NCBI GenBank assembly: GCA_947359465.1
Contig: OX375872.1
Coordinates: 125,562,337 to 125,626,336, forward strand
From: Metellina segmentata
Taxonomy: Eukaryota; Arthropoda; Arachnida; Araneae; Tetragnathidae
Length of the DNA stretch: 64,000 nt
Reading direction: 5' to 3'
Both the position numbers and the translations under genes were made by a program. Each line of letters starts with the position of its first letter. Within the stretch, counting starts at the first letter, position 1. The notes beneath the pieces were generated by a model. That model ran no database searches and was not told the DNA's origin. It saw only the letters and a program-made list of their open reading frames with translations. Positions 1 through 11,342 of this stretch are shown here, one piece after another.

Positions 1-440
1 CTGTACTGTTAAAAAATTTAAATTAATGGACAATTGACATATTGGAAAGAAAAGGATTTTAAATTGATGAAAAATATATTTACATTTAGTTTCCATGAAA
101 TACACAAATGAATCAGTGACCTTTAAACAAAGTTAATTTATTATTTATACTTCTCAATTTTTTTTGGAGGTCTTCGTTATAAACTTTAGCTACATGATGT
201 AGCTTTATTTTAAAATATTAAAAAAATACTGATTTTATCAACAAACCTTTGTGTTATCTGATTTCACCGCTCAAACGATTTAACAACGAACATTTTGACT
301 GGTATTGTTAAGTTCTTTTTTTGTAAAATCGAAATCGTTAAAGATGGATTGAAAATTTCAACGGATATGAAATCTGCGGAAATTTTACACTAAAAAAAAA
401 GCTACCTTGATTTTCTTTTAATTCATAATTTTTCAATTAA
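1..440. other. AT-rich sequence with an R1 repeat fragment
   Basis: No gene is seen. Positions about 290-395 match one arm of the R1 foldback repeat that recurs in this window; the marker is the stretch around TTTCAACGGAT and GAAATCTGCGG. The rest is AT-rich and unassigned. Confidence 0.6.
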
Positions 441-665
441 ATATTTATATTTTCGCAAGAGATCGTGACGTCACGCCGATTGGATTTCTTCGCAATTCGA
501 ATTTTGACGAATTCGACAATGCCAAGACCATCACGGCGTTGCCCGTGGTTTTGGTTTGATATCCAAACCATTGTTCATAATATTCATAATTTGGTTTGCG
601 AAGCAAACCTATAACTTCACAAAAGCAACTGGCACGGCAACGCCGGGCTAGCCAAGCAGTGACCA
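440..665 (+). repeat. Hairpin-rich Helitron-type repeat copy
   Basis: This copy shares the block starting TTTCGCAAGAGAT with 4995-5276 and contains the perfect hairpin GGTTTGCGAAGCAAACC at 593-609 (7-bp stem, GAA loop). It ends in a decayed form of the GCAACGCCGGGCT...CAGTGGCTA text seen at the Helitron 3' ends at 5276 and 25763. I read it as a Helitron 3' portion. The 80-codon ORF on the minus strand is spurious. Confidence 0.5.
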
Positions 666-1500
666 GCCTTAAATAAGCGAACTGCACATCCGAGCCTACC
701 TACAACATTGTTTATTCCAGCGGAAGGCGCCAAGATTCGCCAACCTGCATTTTTGCATATAGCCGTAAAACATTCGATTTTTTCGCAAAATTCTTTATTT
801 TAATGGCTCTAAAACATTTTCTATCAGCTTACTGATATTCAAATTGTTCTCACGAGGTCAATTAACGTAAAAAAGTTCTCACAATGATGAATAAACATTG
901 ATTATACAACAATGTGATGCAACGTTACTCGTTTTAATATGCTTTAAATACTTAAAAAAAAAAAAGAAGCAGATAAGTAAATAATAACATTTGTGGCATG
1001 AGTAGGGTGATCCTTCAGTTCCTCTCTCCTTGCAATTGTTTGCACAACAGTTGGCCAACTATTTTTTTCAATAAACTTTCTCTCTTCAGCGCGTCAATTT
1101 GCCGTCCCAATGTTAAATCCCATAGAGACCGTTCTCAGAGGCGAAGAAGCGTCCGTTCGTCACGTGGTCTTACGAGGGCAACCACTGGCAACCCCTATGC
1201 GCTCTTTACCTTTATTCCTCCTCTAAGGGTCAGGTCCTCTGCGGTAATTGGACCGCTCGGGTGTTCCTACGTGGAGAGTGGAAAGGGACGCCTCTTCCAA
1301 ATTCTCAGTCCTTCTGAGAAATTTCCGTTTTCTACTGCCAATGTAATCTTTCTCAAGAGCGCTACAACACGCGACCGGTTTTGTACACCCCTCTCCAAGG
1401 ACGATGGTTTTATTGTCCTAGGGGGGGGGGGGCACATCCTGTCATTTGAATTTGTAGAATTAATACTTAGAATTTTGGAAAGTGATCGCGAAACATAATG
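666..1500. other. Unassigned, partly GC-rich block
   Basis: No recognisable gene. From about 1000 to 1440 the sequence is more GC-rich than its surroundings, contains a CAATAAA at about 1069, and ends in a run of at least ten G at about 1421. A 166-codon plus-strand ORF (998-1498) matches no family I know and looks incidental. An LTR fragment is possible but no second LTR was seen. Confidence 0.35.
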
Positions 1501-1816
1501 GATCAAGAAACTGTTTTACAGCTGAGGCTACTGAGTTGTTTTAAAAATTAGTCCACAAATTATTTAGAAATAATTTGCTGCTGACCTCCTGCTTCGATCC
1601 CCAAAAAAGATACGCGCCAAACGAGGAGTGGGAAATGACTGGACAATATATAGGCCAGTCTCGTCTTTTTGGAAAAAAGTAGTGTGGCCGAAATATCGGC
1701 CACCCGTTCTCTAAAGGTTCCGCAGGTCTGGTCATGGCGGAGCCCACTGTAATATAAAAGAAAATAGGAATTGCGTTCCGGTCGGATTTTTTCTCCGTGC
1801 AATGACATTTTTTATA
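1501..1816. other. Unassigned spacer
   Basis: No coding signal is recognised. A perfect palindrome (GTGGCCGAAATATCGGCCAC) lies near 1684-1703. Overlapping minus-strand ORFs look incidental. Confidence 0.4.
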
Positions 1817-2455
1817 CTAAAGGTGGATATTATGACAATGACTTTGAATGTTATGTGATCTATCGCTAGATTTGCCGCCCCCCTTGGACGTGCCGCCCGC
1901 GTGCGGTGCACGCCTTGCACGCCCGCTTACGGCGGGCCTGCCTGGCATTCTCCATATGAACGTTTGCCGTGAATCAGACTGCAAGCTAAACATGGACTCG
2001 TCGGAAAACATCACACAAGACCACTGTGACGATGCCCACATTGTATGTTCTATACTCCAGGCTAACCTCTGGCGACAGTGAGTTGCTGTGAGCGGAACAC
2101 ATCTGACAGGCCTGCGAGCATATAGACCAACATGTCCCAACATTCTGTACACGGTTTCCCTTGAAACTGTCGTATCCGTGGCTGAAGATAGTTGACGAGA
2201 AAGGTCGGATGCTGTTCTCCGTTTGCTTCTTTTTGCAGTTACTGCCAAATATCGGACATCTTTCGGCGTTGTAATTCGGGGCGACCTGTACTGTACCGTC
2301 CCATTTCCATCATTTTGGAATCATTGCCAAAGCCTAGAGATGACACTTTGGGCGATTCCAAGTTCCACTAAAACTTCTGCTTGTATACGTCCACATTCCA
2401 GGCGGCCGATAATTCTACCAGGTAAAAAATAATCGACATGCGTCCTCTGTGCCAT
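1817..2455 (-). pseudogene. Tc1-like transposase, truncated, one internal stop
   Basis: The reading frame starts at an ATG at 2455-2453 (MAQRTHVDYF) and runs to 1817 in one frame, interrupted by a single TGA after RLWQ, where the family normally has arginine (CGA to TGA fits a single transition). Visible parts in order are the N-terminal helix-turn-helix (ISRLWQ), the second HTH (TASDLSRQLSSATDTTVSRE), the RRPVRCVPLTATHCRQRLAW linker, and the start of the DDE domain (VMFSDESMFSLQSD), carrying one catalytic Asp. Homology stops just after the FIWR motif, where a GC-rich unrelated segment (1865-1945) begins, so the last two catalytic residues are missing. A full Tc1 transposase is about 340 residues; about 190 remain. 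It cannot be functional. Confidence 0.9.
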
Positions 2456-3046
2456 AACTATTGGGTTGTGGCACTGAGCGGCTTACAGAAAGCTTGTGAA
2501 CGATTTTACTTCTCTGCTACCATTCCTTATATACAGTGGTGCCACATTTTCAGAACAAAGTACCTCAGATTTGCTGGCGTAAACCTCTAGAAAACCTCTG
2601 ATTTAGAGATCTGGGATAGTATCGACAATTTTTTAAAGGATAATGATATTTATATATTTCGATATTTTTAAACTTACCATATGCTAAGCACACACTTGGC
2701 ATTTATTTATAAGCGCATTGTGCTTATTTTATTTTTAACTGCTGCGTGGTGCTGTATTAAGATTCATAAATGTATGATTTTTTTTCTTCCAACTTAAATG
2801 AGCTTTTGATAAAGATGTCAAAAAAGGGCTAACGAACTTTTTTTTCAAGTATTAGTCTCCCGTCTAAGCAACCCTGTTCTTAATAACATACCGTTTTAAG
2901 CAAAATCGGTTTTTTAGTGAATAATTATTCACTGTTGTACCTTATTTATTATTATATTTGTTCAATTGTGCAGGGCATATTAATACATTTATAGAATACT
3001 GAAAAGATTGTCATAAGATCCTTCAAAAATTTCCCATATTTCATCT

Positions 3047-4950
3047 TCACTTCTTTTCACGCTCGGTTGCATGTTTGGGCTTTGGGTCATACATTGCATC
3101 TGAATTAAATTTCATCAGTATTTCTTTACTAGGATTAAAGTCTACATAGCTTTCACATCTAAATTTTAGTCCATACCTAACCATTATGATTGACTCAGTT
3201 GTCTTCAGCTGTAGCGAGTTTCTGAGTTTAGTTTTTACATTACTCAGTTGAGAAAACATTCTTTCGACAGTTGCATTAGAAAATGGCAAACTCGTTAAAG
3301 TCAATGCAAGCTTACAGAGCTGTGGAAATTCTTTTTCTCCAGCAGCATCTGTTAATTTATCTATGGAGGCCCAGAATTTGACAGGGCTCTGATAAATTCC
3401 TCGGCTGACACTTCTGAGATCAATGGTAACCGATCAAACTCTCTCTGACACTTATCCACATTTTCACACACAGCTACGAATTGTGCAGCGAGTGGAACAA
3501 TGCTACACTTCACTTTTCTCACGGCATTATTGGGATGTAGTGTAGACAAATGAAGCAGCACGCCAACATTATCTGGTAGCCTACTACGTACTTCTTTGGC
3601 TAGTTGAACAATAAATTCTTTACAGCGACGTCTGATATCATTCAACTGTTCACTTGATAATAATAATTTTTCTAACTCAGGGAAAATTCATATCCGAAGT
3701 ACATTCCTGCGTTAGGCATAGTAAACTTCTCAAAGCTAAAGTTGAACATTGATTCTTCCCTTACTTTATCTAATTGCGAAGGAACCACAATCATTTTTAA
3801 CAAGCTCATGTAGTAAGTGAACAAATTAGCAAATAGCTTTGTTTGGTCCGAAGACTATGATTGAAAAAGCCTGTTAACTCTTGTGATGTCTACCAACATG
3901 TTTAGATATATCATGTAGAGCTTGTTCACTGGATCCCTGTACAGTGTGTACAGTTACTCTGCTGTGTAGTCTCTTTCTTGATCCTTGGCAAGTCTAAATA
4001 AAAGTTTAAGCATTTCCCACTGATCAATGATTCTACTAACAGCTGCACATACACTAAGCCAACGATTATCACAAGGTCGAACAAACTTTAATGGATTTAT
4101 GCCAGTAATTGTTGAGTAGAGATCCTTGTACTTCTCTTTTCGCTTTGTGCTGTGGCAGAACCATTTATAAGTCTCCCTCACTATGAAGTCTAGTTGACGA
4201 GGAAAACATTCACTAGATAGATGTAGAGAATGGTATATGCATCTAACAACGACCAGGTGCGGCACCTTCTCCTTCAACAACGTCGCAACAGAGTGATTGC
4301 AACCGACATTAACACTTTCTCCATCTACTCCTATCCCTATTAACTTCTTCAAATCTAATTGATCTGTCTCCAAAGCTTTAAGTATAGCATTTGTTAGAGA
4401 TACGCATCTCCACCACTTAATGGGAGCAGTCTGTATAATGTAACCACCACTTCACTCTTCTTCACACTATAAAACCTAATAATAATTCCCCATGCATCAC
4501 TCGCCTTGATACCTTCCAGTAGTTCCTCATGGAATGAAGGAGCTAGAACCTCTGTGAAGAGAGCAGTGCACTTTGTTCTATGCAATTTTAAATCTTTAAA
4601 ACTGCCATTACGGTCTTTTCTAACACCTTCAATGCCCTTTAGTAACTCGGCAAGATGATCGACCGCCTTTAATGAGGAATGTTCTGCAATAAACACGGAC
4701 AGATTCAAATCCATCTTTTTCTGCTCAGAGGAGATGGTAGGCTGAAAATGTTCTTTTATTTCCTTTGTAGTAGATGTGCACCCAACATTCTCATAGCATC
4801 TGCATGTTTCTTTCTCTTCGAATGATCCAGCAAGTCTTTTATTCTTGTAGTCAAGATCTGTTTGCAGTACTTGCATTGTGCTTGAAATGGTTTCATAGGA
4901 ACATCTCTTACCCACCCTGAAATAAGATACGAGATAGATATCTTATACAT
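3047..4950 (-). pseudogene. hAT transposase of hAT-A, frameshifted
   Basis: The coding remnant is spread over at least four frame segments. The first (4950-4756) has a BED-like zinc finger with CKYCKQ followed by LLDHSKRKKH. The next (to about 4394) carries the N-terminal helical region (HSSLKAVDHLAELLKGIEG). The segment 4373-3954 is the RNase H-like core: GIGVDGESVNVGCNHSVA with a catalytic Asp, VVRCIYHSLHL, then CDNRWLS. The segment 3645-3361 is the following helical part, and 3304-3047 is the C-terminal hAT dimerisation region (LPFSNATVERMFSQLSNVKT). The order is right for an animal hAT transposase of the kind related to ZNF862/ZMYM-like domesticated genes. Several frameshifts make it non-functional. 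A start at 4950 is only the first ATG of the zinc-finger frame. Confidence 0.88.
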
Positions 4951-4979
4951 TTTATTTTCTTTTAATAAATACTTTTTCA

Positions 4980-5276
4980 GTTAAATATTTAAATTTTCGC
5001 AAGAGATTGTGACATCACACCGATTGAATCTCTTGGCATTTTGAATTTGGCCACATTTGGCAACGACGTGATGGCTGTTATCCAATTGACTACGAATTCT
5101 CATTTGGTTTGCGAAGCAAACCAACAAAACGGGCAACGTCGTGATGGCTATTATCCAATAGGCTCGCAAACCAAATAATTCGTAGCAATCACCGGGGGTT
5201 AGCGAGCAGTTGTCACACCTGACCCCACGAAAAGAACTGTCACGGGCAACGCCGTACTGGCAAATACAGTGGCTAA
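4980..5276 (+). mobile_element. Helitron-type 3' end fragment with hairpins
   Basis: Shares the TTTCGCAAGAGAT block with 455-480 and carries the hairpin GGTTTGCGAAGCAAACC at 5106-5122. It ends CAGTGGCTAA (CTRR type, CTAA at 5273-5276) followed by T, as Helitron 3' ends do. The upstream boundary is unclear. It lies inside hAT-A. Confidence 0.5.
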
Positions 5277-5279
5277 TAT

Positions 5280-6185
5280 AATTTTAAGATAATCATTTTT
5301 TCATACAGTTTACGAAATATTTACAAGAACGTTTAAAGAATAAATTATAAACAATGTTTATGCAATTTACAACATTATTATAAGATGGTTAATCGCCTTC
5401 CATACACTTTAACTCTTCATCTGTTTCCCATTCATTCCAATATTTTTGTTTATACTGTGGAGCCATGTTCATTCATTCAATCAAGCCGTTATATAATGGA
5501 GACTATCCTTCTTATGTGGATTCCCCTAAGCCTACCTCGATTCTGTAACTGTAAATCGTCTTCTTATATTTATGAAACACGGAGTAGAACTAGAATTGGT
5601 CATTCCAGGTGCCTGCCTACGTTCGGAGACCTTCTTTTTAAATATTTCAAAAATTGACTTGTTATGTGCATTATACTATCAAATACATCTAAAAACTATG
5701 AATAATATATAAAATAGCTATATATGTTTTTTTAATTTTCATTTTTTGCTAAAAATAAACAAAAAATCTCAATAAATTAACAACTAAGCAAAACAACAAA
5801 ACTCAAATTAAGATATTCTATTTTTGTAAATTGTATTGTGTTGTCAAAACCCTCTTCTGGGATCTCTACCCATTTTATAACTACTTTGTATTAAAAATAT
5901 TCATGCAATTGAACCTTTCGACATAGAAAAAAATCTTAAAAAATGATTACAACTCTATACTTATGTAATCAAAAGGCTAAAAAATAATGCGTAAACAGTT
6001 AAAATAAAGGTAGGTTACCTGAATTGAACCCTTTACAATATTCTACCAAAGTTTAAAATTATTTGAAGCTTAATGTTATGAGTTATAATGTTGTGCGGAA
6101 GAGCAAAATGTAAAAAATCTGATTTTGAGAAAAAGCATAAAATAAAAAAAAAACTTCTACACTTACACATTAGTTGAAAAACCTG
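5280..6185. other. Unassigned AT-rich interior of hAT-A
   Basis: No gene recognised. A 90-codon plus-strand ORF at 5385-5657 has no family features I know. Confidence 0.4.
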
Positions 6186-6188
6186 ACA

Positions 6189-6524
6189 TTAAATAGCTCC
6201 TGATTTGTAAAGGTCACCTTTTTGGTCATTGAAAACTGATGTTTTTTTCTTCCGAATGGCTTTTAAAAGTTTCCTGCGCTTCCTTGCAGCAAGGGTGGAA
6301 TGATTCTTCGAATCTCGAATCCGCAAGCCGTCCAAGTGTCTATAGCCTTCTACTGTAAAACACCCAGGATTTGTCAAATTAAGCCTATTGAAAACATTTA
6401 GGCAACCTTTAAAACCATCGTTAAATTGAATTATATCATCATAGGCTCCTAACTTGACAGTTTTGAGGCTGACAAACACCTCTTTTGGCACTCGTTGACG
6501 TTTTGAGTTTTGCCGTGGAGACAT
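6189..6524 (-). pseudogene. Mutator-like transposase, C-terminal fragment (tentative)
   Basis: This 111-codon frame carries VPKEVFVSLKTVKLGAYDD, a VFNRLNL motif and a basic tail with AARKRRKLLKAIRKKK. From memory this is the C-terminal pattern of the animal 'Mutator-like transposase domain' proteins, where an NxSFN-(x)n-W-x-R-x-PK motif precedes (V/F)GxxTLxLxxxDAVxxFNDG. The frame begins at an ATG inside the homologous region, so the N-terminal two thirds, including the DDE catalytic part, are absent. It sits inside hAT-A on the same strand as the hAT transposase but is unrelated to it, so it was probably captured or inserted. A profile search would settle the family. Confidence 0.45.
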
Positions 6525-6544
6525 TTCTCTAACAAATCTTACTA

Positions 6545-6850
6545 AAAAAACTTAATTAAACAATTACTTAACCTTTTTTTTAAATATTCAATGTGATTGA
6601 ACAAATTTTAATATTCTATGCCGGTTTTTCGTCCCACTTCCGTTAGCAGAACGCTACTTAAGGTTTGAAAATCTGTCAAAATATCAATATTAAAAGTTCA
6701 GAAACTAGAGTTCTAAGTAAGATAGAAACAAAATTTAAACTGATTTGGAAAGCTAAGAAACTATACTTTCAAAGTTAGGCAAAATTAAAAAATCGTATTT
6801 TTCTCCACAAATGCGGTTTTATAGGTAGGCAGGCACCTTAAAGCTACGAT
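6545..6850. other. Unassigned interior of hAT-A
   Basis: AT-rich sequence between the Mutator-like fragment and the R1 repeat, with no recognised features. Confidence 0.4.
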
Positions 6851-6851
6851 T

Positions 6852-7500
6852 TCCTAAGAAAGCGGAGCCGAAGCTGTCGATGGCGTCACTTAAATGCTGG
6901 TTATACAAACAGGTGTCCTTTGTTTCCTAGAGTGCGTTGTTTGTGAGAATATCGAAAATTAATGGCCCATTTGCAAGACGATCGTCATAGCGGTCTCAAA
7001 CAGTTGGGGAACGTTTTTCTCTTGTTGCGGAAACATTTCATTTCCTAAGCCAAACAATTCAAGCGGAGGGAAGCAAAAAAAAAAAAATTCGACTGGCATT
7101 GTTTAGTTTGTTTTTGTAAAATCGGGATCGTTAAAGATAGATTGAAAATTTCAACGGATTTGAAATCTGCGGAAAATTTTACACCAGATCGATACCTCAA
7201 ATATGATATTTTCTTTTGTAAATAATTAATTATTTAATAAATAATTAAATAATCAATTGGTCAATAATTGAATAATAAATCTGTTTTTGGTATCGATCTG
7301 ACGTAAAATTTTACGCTGATTTGAAATCCGTTGAAATTTTCACTCTATCTTCAACGATCCCGGAGTTGGAAACTTTGGACTAAAGAATAAAAAAGTCGCT
7401 TTGTTTTGTTCTCGAATAAAAAAAAACCACGACAGCCGTCTGTAACGCCCATTCTCCACCGTATTCTGCCCGTCTAATTTGATACCTCTGGCGCCTCTGG
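6852..7500 (+). repeat. R1 foldback repeat, copy 1
   Basis: One of three long copies of the same repeat (others about 14908-15560 inverted and about 21240-21948). One end begins CCTAAGAAAGCG. The core at about 7115-7395 is an imperfect palindrome: the left arm (TTTCAACGGATTTGAAATCT...CAGATCGATACC) is mirrored on the right (GGTATCGATCTG...GATTTGAAATCCGTTGAAA) around an AT-rich loop of AATTATTT-like words. It has no coding capacity. It fits a non-autonomous foldback/MITE-type transposon. Confidence 0.7.
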
Positions 7501-7865
7501 TCTCTGGTTGAGGCTAGCAGGGTCCCGCATTTAAATTATGTTTATTTATTCCTCTAATTCAAGTATCTATCTTTGCGACCTTGAAGAGCGGGACCGTGAT
7601 AGCCTCGCCAAATGCGCGTTCTGTGAATCATAATCGCTTCTGAAAAAGCAACAAGCCAGTGTTGCCAACTTAAAATATAAAAAAAACTGCTGGGCTACTT
7701 TATTAACGGCAATTATACTTCTGACCTCTAAATAAACCTCTATTCTTTTTTTCAGACCTCTGTTTTTACCTTTGAGTATTTTGTACCCCTGTTTTTACCT
7801 CTGAAGCGAATTGAAACCTCTAGATCTGAAGGTGAAACCTCTGATCTGGCACCCCTGCTTATATA

Positions 7866-8094
7866 CACCTCTCTTACACTCTCGTCATTGCGACGTAACT
7901 AACGGCGTCATCTGATGACTTCCTGTAATTTAGATATTATTCTTGAAGATGTGTGCGATAATTCTGCAGGTAAAATTTTTACTTTAGAGTTCGATTTCCG
8001 TGTGATTCTGAATTATCCTTAATTCATGGACATGAGTGTAGTTTAGGGTACATTAAAAGTTAAAGTAAAAGAAAGGGAAATCACTTGCGAAATG
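7866..8094. other. Unassigned flank of hAT-A
   Basis: Host sequence immediately right of the hAT-A TSD. I see nothing recognisable. It should be contiguous with 2456-2525 if hAT-A is removed. Confidence 0.4.
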
Positions 8095-9020
8095 AGTCTT
8101 GGTTTGTGATCGTTAGCGAGTAGGGAGCGAAGCCCTCGCTGTGACGTCATAGACCGTATTATTAAAATAGTTTCGCCGTCGCTGTATATTGATTGTGATA
8201 AAGGTATGTTGGTTTGGAAAGTAAACCAAATGGGATCTGGTAAAGGAGTGTTGGTTTGCAAAGTAAACGAAATGGGATTGCGTAGCAATCCCCTGGGTTC
8301 GGCGAGCGTAAGCGAGCAGGGGACGGAACCCCCTTGTCTATCTCTATATTAAAAAAAATGTTGCCGCCGCAGGATTGAAAACTCTCGTTTTTCCGCTCGA
8401 TTCTTAGACGGTTTCCAGAGAAAGTACGGATCCGAAAATTACCAAATTGACATGGTTTGTTCAAAATTGTCCAGGCAAAACATGAGGAAGAAGATTATTT
8501 TTTTCCGATGCGGCTATTAGTTTAAAGTTTATTAAGTGTCAAAGTTGAAACTGCGAAATTTCTATGAGTGAGCAAAACACATACAAATTTTCAGTCTTCA
8601 GCCGTGAGTTTGTTTTACGGAGTACCTCTAAACGAGAATTTTTGCAGCTTGTCAAGTTTTTTTAGAAATTTCAAACTGGTTCCTGATAAAAAAATTTTGA
8701 AATTCGGGAAAAATCGTTATTTTTGTTCTTTTTTAAAAAAAACTGTCATATCTATATCTTATTACTATTAGTTTTTAAATTTGAAAATATCGTAGTATAC
8801 CTTGGAATGTACTTTTTCATACGGTATGATTATTTTTGAAATTGGTTGATAAATAAATTCGATGCGATCAAAAGTTGGTCAGACAAATTTCGGAATATTG
8901 GGATAGTTTCGTTAATCTTTGTTAAAACTGTCATATTTAAAGATTAATACTATTATTTTTTAAATATACTATTGTTGGTGAGCGTAACGAGCAGGGAGCG
9001 GAGCCCCTAGTTTAGTAAAA
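8095..9020. repeat. Hairpin-rich repeat region
   Basis: Several short palindromes of the same style as the Helitron-type repeats: GGTTTGGAAAGTAAACC at about 8210, GGTTTGCAAAGTAAACG at about 8253, GGGATTGCGTAGCAATCCC at 8274-8292 (8-bp stem, GTA loop). Phrases of the type AGCGAGCAGGGGACGGAACC occur near 8310, with relatives near 8110 and 8980. ORFs here are short and not recognised. Probably Helitron-derived; boundaries not found. Confidence 0.45.
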
Positions 9021-9023
9021 ATT

Positions 9024-9700
9024 CATCTCCCGAAAGTATTATTTAAATTCCAACATAACTGCATAAAATATGTCTTACCTTTAAACTGCAATAATTCTTT
9101 CGCAATGTTATTTTTAACACTCAAACATTTGCTAAAGCAAAAGTACAGAAGATGTGCTGCGGACTCCTGTTTATAACAAAATGAATCAATAATTCTTGAG
9201 ACGACACAAGAAAATAAATAGCCAAGGAATACCCTACTGCTTTTCTAACACTTTTAATAAAGCTGAATGATTGCAGAACTAAATGGCTTGTCTGATTGCA
9301 CTGTAATCAATCAAGTCGCTTTAAAGAGCCCCTTAATGAATTAAGACTTCTAATAATATGTAGGCTGTAAAGAAACTGTGATTATAAAGTGAAACTAGAA
9401 CTTAATGAGAAATAAATAAATATATATCAAGAAGTAAAAGAACCACGAAAGATTTCCCTATTCAATGCCGAGTGTAAGTATCGAAAATTCGTTTGCTCGG
9501 ATCCTTGTAGTACTCAAAGGAATAGGCGTGACTAGGGTTGATAACTGAGGGTTAGGTCAGTCCCAAGAAATATTGACTGTACAGCAATAAAAAGGTGAAG
9601 CACCTGGAAAACTCTCAGGGAAATTTTGGTAATTTTATGTTAAAAATCAGATATGATATATTAATAATTTTTTTCGTAGTACAGTGATAAAATTATTAAA
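9024..9700 (+). repeat. 680-bp repeat, copy 1 (other copy about 37256-37947)
   Basis: Nearly collinear over its whole length with about 37256-37947, in the same orientation, with scattered substitutions and small indels. Both copies start near CTCCCGAAAGTATT and end near GTGATAAAATTATTAAA. Neither strand holds a recognisable protein; the ORFs differ between copies, which argues against coding. Confidence 0.8.
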
Positions 9701-9719
9701 CATTTTGCGTCTAGCAAAT

Positions 9720-10060
9720 GTTAGTTTTATATAAATAGCAACTAAAACTAGGATGAATATTGCATTGTATTCGATGTAAGAGTTTATACAACAAAGGGGA
9801 TAGTAGTTAATTTTATTTCTTAGATAACGTATACCGACAACGGTCCGTTTAATTTTTCATGTGTGTCAAGTGTCTTTAGTCATGTGTGTCAAGTCCATCC
9901 GAACACCCCTTTGCGCGTTTTGCAAGGGCGGCTTTTCTTAAGCATTAAATTATATTTTTATTCCTCTAATTAAAATTTTTATTTTTGCTATGGTTGAAGA
10001 TAGAGTGAAAATTTTAGTGGATTTCAAATCTGCGTAAAATTCTATGCCAGATTAACACCA
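9720..10060 (-). repeat. R2/R1 repeat fragments
   Basis: 9720-9880 matches the end of the R2 unit seen inverted at about 15895-16020 (GTATACCGACAACGGTCCGT is shared apart from the flanks). About 9995-10055 carries one R1 arm. No gene. Confidence 0.6.
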
Positions 10061-10473
10061 AAAACATAATGTTTTTCATAAAAAATAAATTTTCTGTAGT
10101 AGTAACTAATTTTTTTTCCAATCGCATTTGGCTAGGACTTATCAGATGCATCGAAAATAATTTTCTAAAAGCACGGTGATGACTAAATAAGAAATGTATT
10201 TGATACATTAAAACTAAATTGAAGAACTTTACAGAATGTGATTATTTTCGCATAGAAACGCAACGCAGACAATTCTGTAAGACAGATGAAAATGTTATCT
10301 TTTGAACAGATAAAATTAAATCCTGAAGTTGAAAATCTTTTTTAAACTAATTAATATATTTGTATTTTGTTTATTGAAAATATAAACTCTAAATATATTA
10401 ACAGGTATAAGTTGATTAGATGATATATTCTCAAAATGAGTAGGAGTGCCGCAAAAAACTAGTAAGTTGGAGG

Positions 10474-11250
10474 GTGCCACTGTTTGATTACAAAGAAAAC
10501 ACACAGTCTATTTTTTATTTCATTTCAGGAATTTGGCATCTGGATGCTCCTTTTCTGATTTGCACTACAGTTAAAGGGTTGGCAAGTCTACTATTACAAC
10601 TAATTAAACAAGTGTGCTTATCAATTTCGAACAGATTAAGACCGATCTGTATGCCAGAAAGGACAAATGAGAAGTGGGAGGAAGTTTCAGAAGGATTTAA
10701 AAAATACGCTAATTTTGAATTGCATTGGTGTAATTGACGGAAAGCACATTCGAATGATACAACCTGCTAATATAGGCTCTCTATATTACAACTACAATAA
10801 TAATTTTTTTATCGCGTTGTTAGCTGTATGTGACGTTAACTATAGTTTTCTCTATGTTGACATTGGAGCTTATGGGAAAAGCAGTGACTCGGCTGTTTTC
10901 CAGGAGTCTTTATTGTATAGAAAACTTATAGAGCATGCTTTAAACATTCCAAATCCAAAACTTATATCCACCGTTGATACCACATTTTTGCCTCATGCAC
11001 TTGTAAGAGATGAAGATTTTGGAATTTCGGAATACGTCATGCGCCCTTTTTGTGGAAAATCTCCAAGAGAATTTTCAACTATCACTTATCAAGATCGAAT
11101 GTACATTTGGAATGATGGCGAACAAATAGAGAATATTTCACAAGGCAATGAAAACAAAAATTAATACAGCCGAAACTATAGTTGGGGCCTGTTGTGTTCT
11201 GCACAATTATGTAAGATCCGAGATGGGTATCGATATGAAGATACGATAGA
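10474..11250 (+). pseudogene. PIF/Harbinger nuclease (DDE_Tnp_4), broken
   Basis: The frame segment 10474-10737 carries the pre-catalytic region (IWHLDAPFLI...RPICMPERTNEKWEEV). After a frameshift near 10710 the catalytic part follows: NCIGVIDGKHIRM (first Asp), NNFFIALLAVCDVNYSFLYV, DIGAYGKSSDSAVFQES (second Asp), then ALVRDEDFGISEYVMRPFCGK. A second frameshift near 11090 leads to IECTFGMMANK with the last catalytic Glu, then an in-frame TAG where the family has Trp, and ACCVLHNYVRSEMG. These motifs and their order are diagnostic of the Harbinger nuclease. The gene is dead. The convergent MADF ORF just downstream is the usual partner of this nuclease. Confidence 0.9.
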
Positions 11251-11342
11251 TATATTTATGAAGCTCCATTTATAAGCTTTAGTACCAGAAATATACCATG
11301 GGAAAACATGTCAGCTAAACCTGAGAGAGATAAATATGCCGA

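Larger units (their letters stand above)
2526..7865 (-). mobile_element. hAT-A DNA transposon with 8-bp TSD
   Basis: The element runs 2534-7857 (5,324 bp). Left end CAGTGGTGCCA, right end TGGCACCCCTG; inverted, these differ at one of 11 bases. The 8-bp duplication CTTATATA lies at 2526-2533 and 7858-7865 exactly. Both ends carry repeated AACCTCT motifs (about 2 within the first 80 bp, about 7 within the last 150 bp), as expected of subterminal transposase-binding repeats. The minus-strand transposase lies at 4950-3047. Also inside: a Helitron 3' end (about 4980-5276), a Mutator-like fragment (6189-6524) and an R1 repeat (about 6852-7500). A typical hAT is 2.5-5 kb, so part of the length is acquired. 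Confidence 0.92.

Noticed and set aside
445..687. 80-codon minus ORF
   Set aside because: Lies in the hairpin-rich repeat; related repeats at 5.0 and 38.2 kb give different frames.
998..1498. 166-codon ORF as a protein gene
   Set aside because: No domain, odd composition, ends past a poly-G run, and an overlapping antisense ORF exists; no support beyond openness.
1684..1703. Perfect palindrome as a regulatory operator
   Set aside because: A single occurrence in an unassigned spacer with no gene to regulate; no functional claim is possible.
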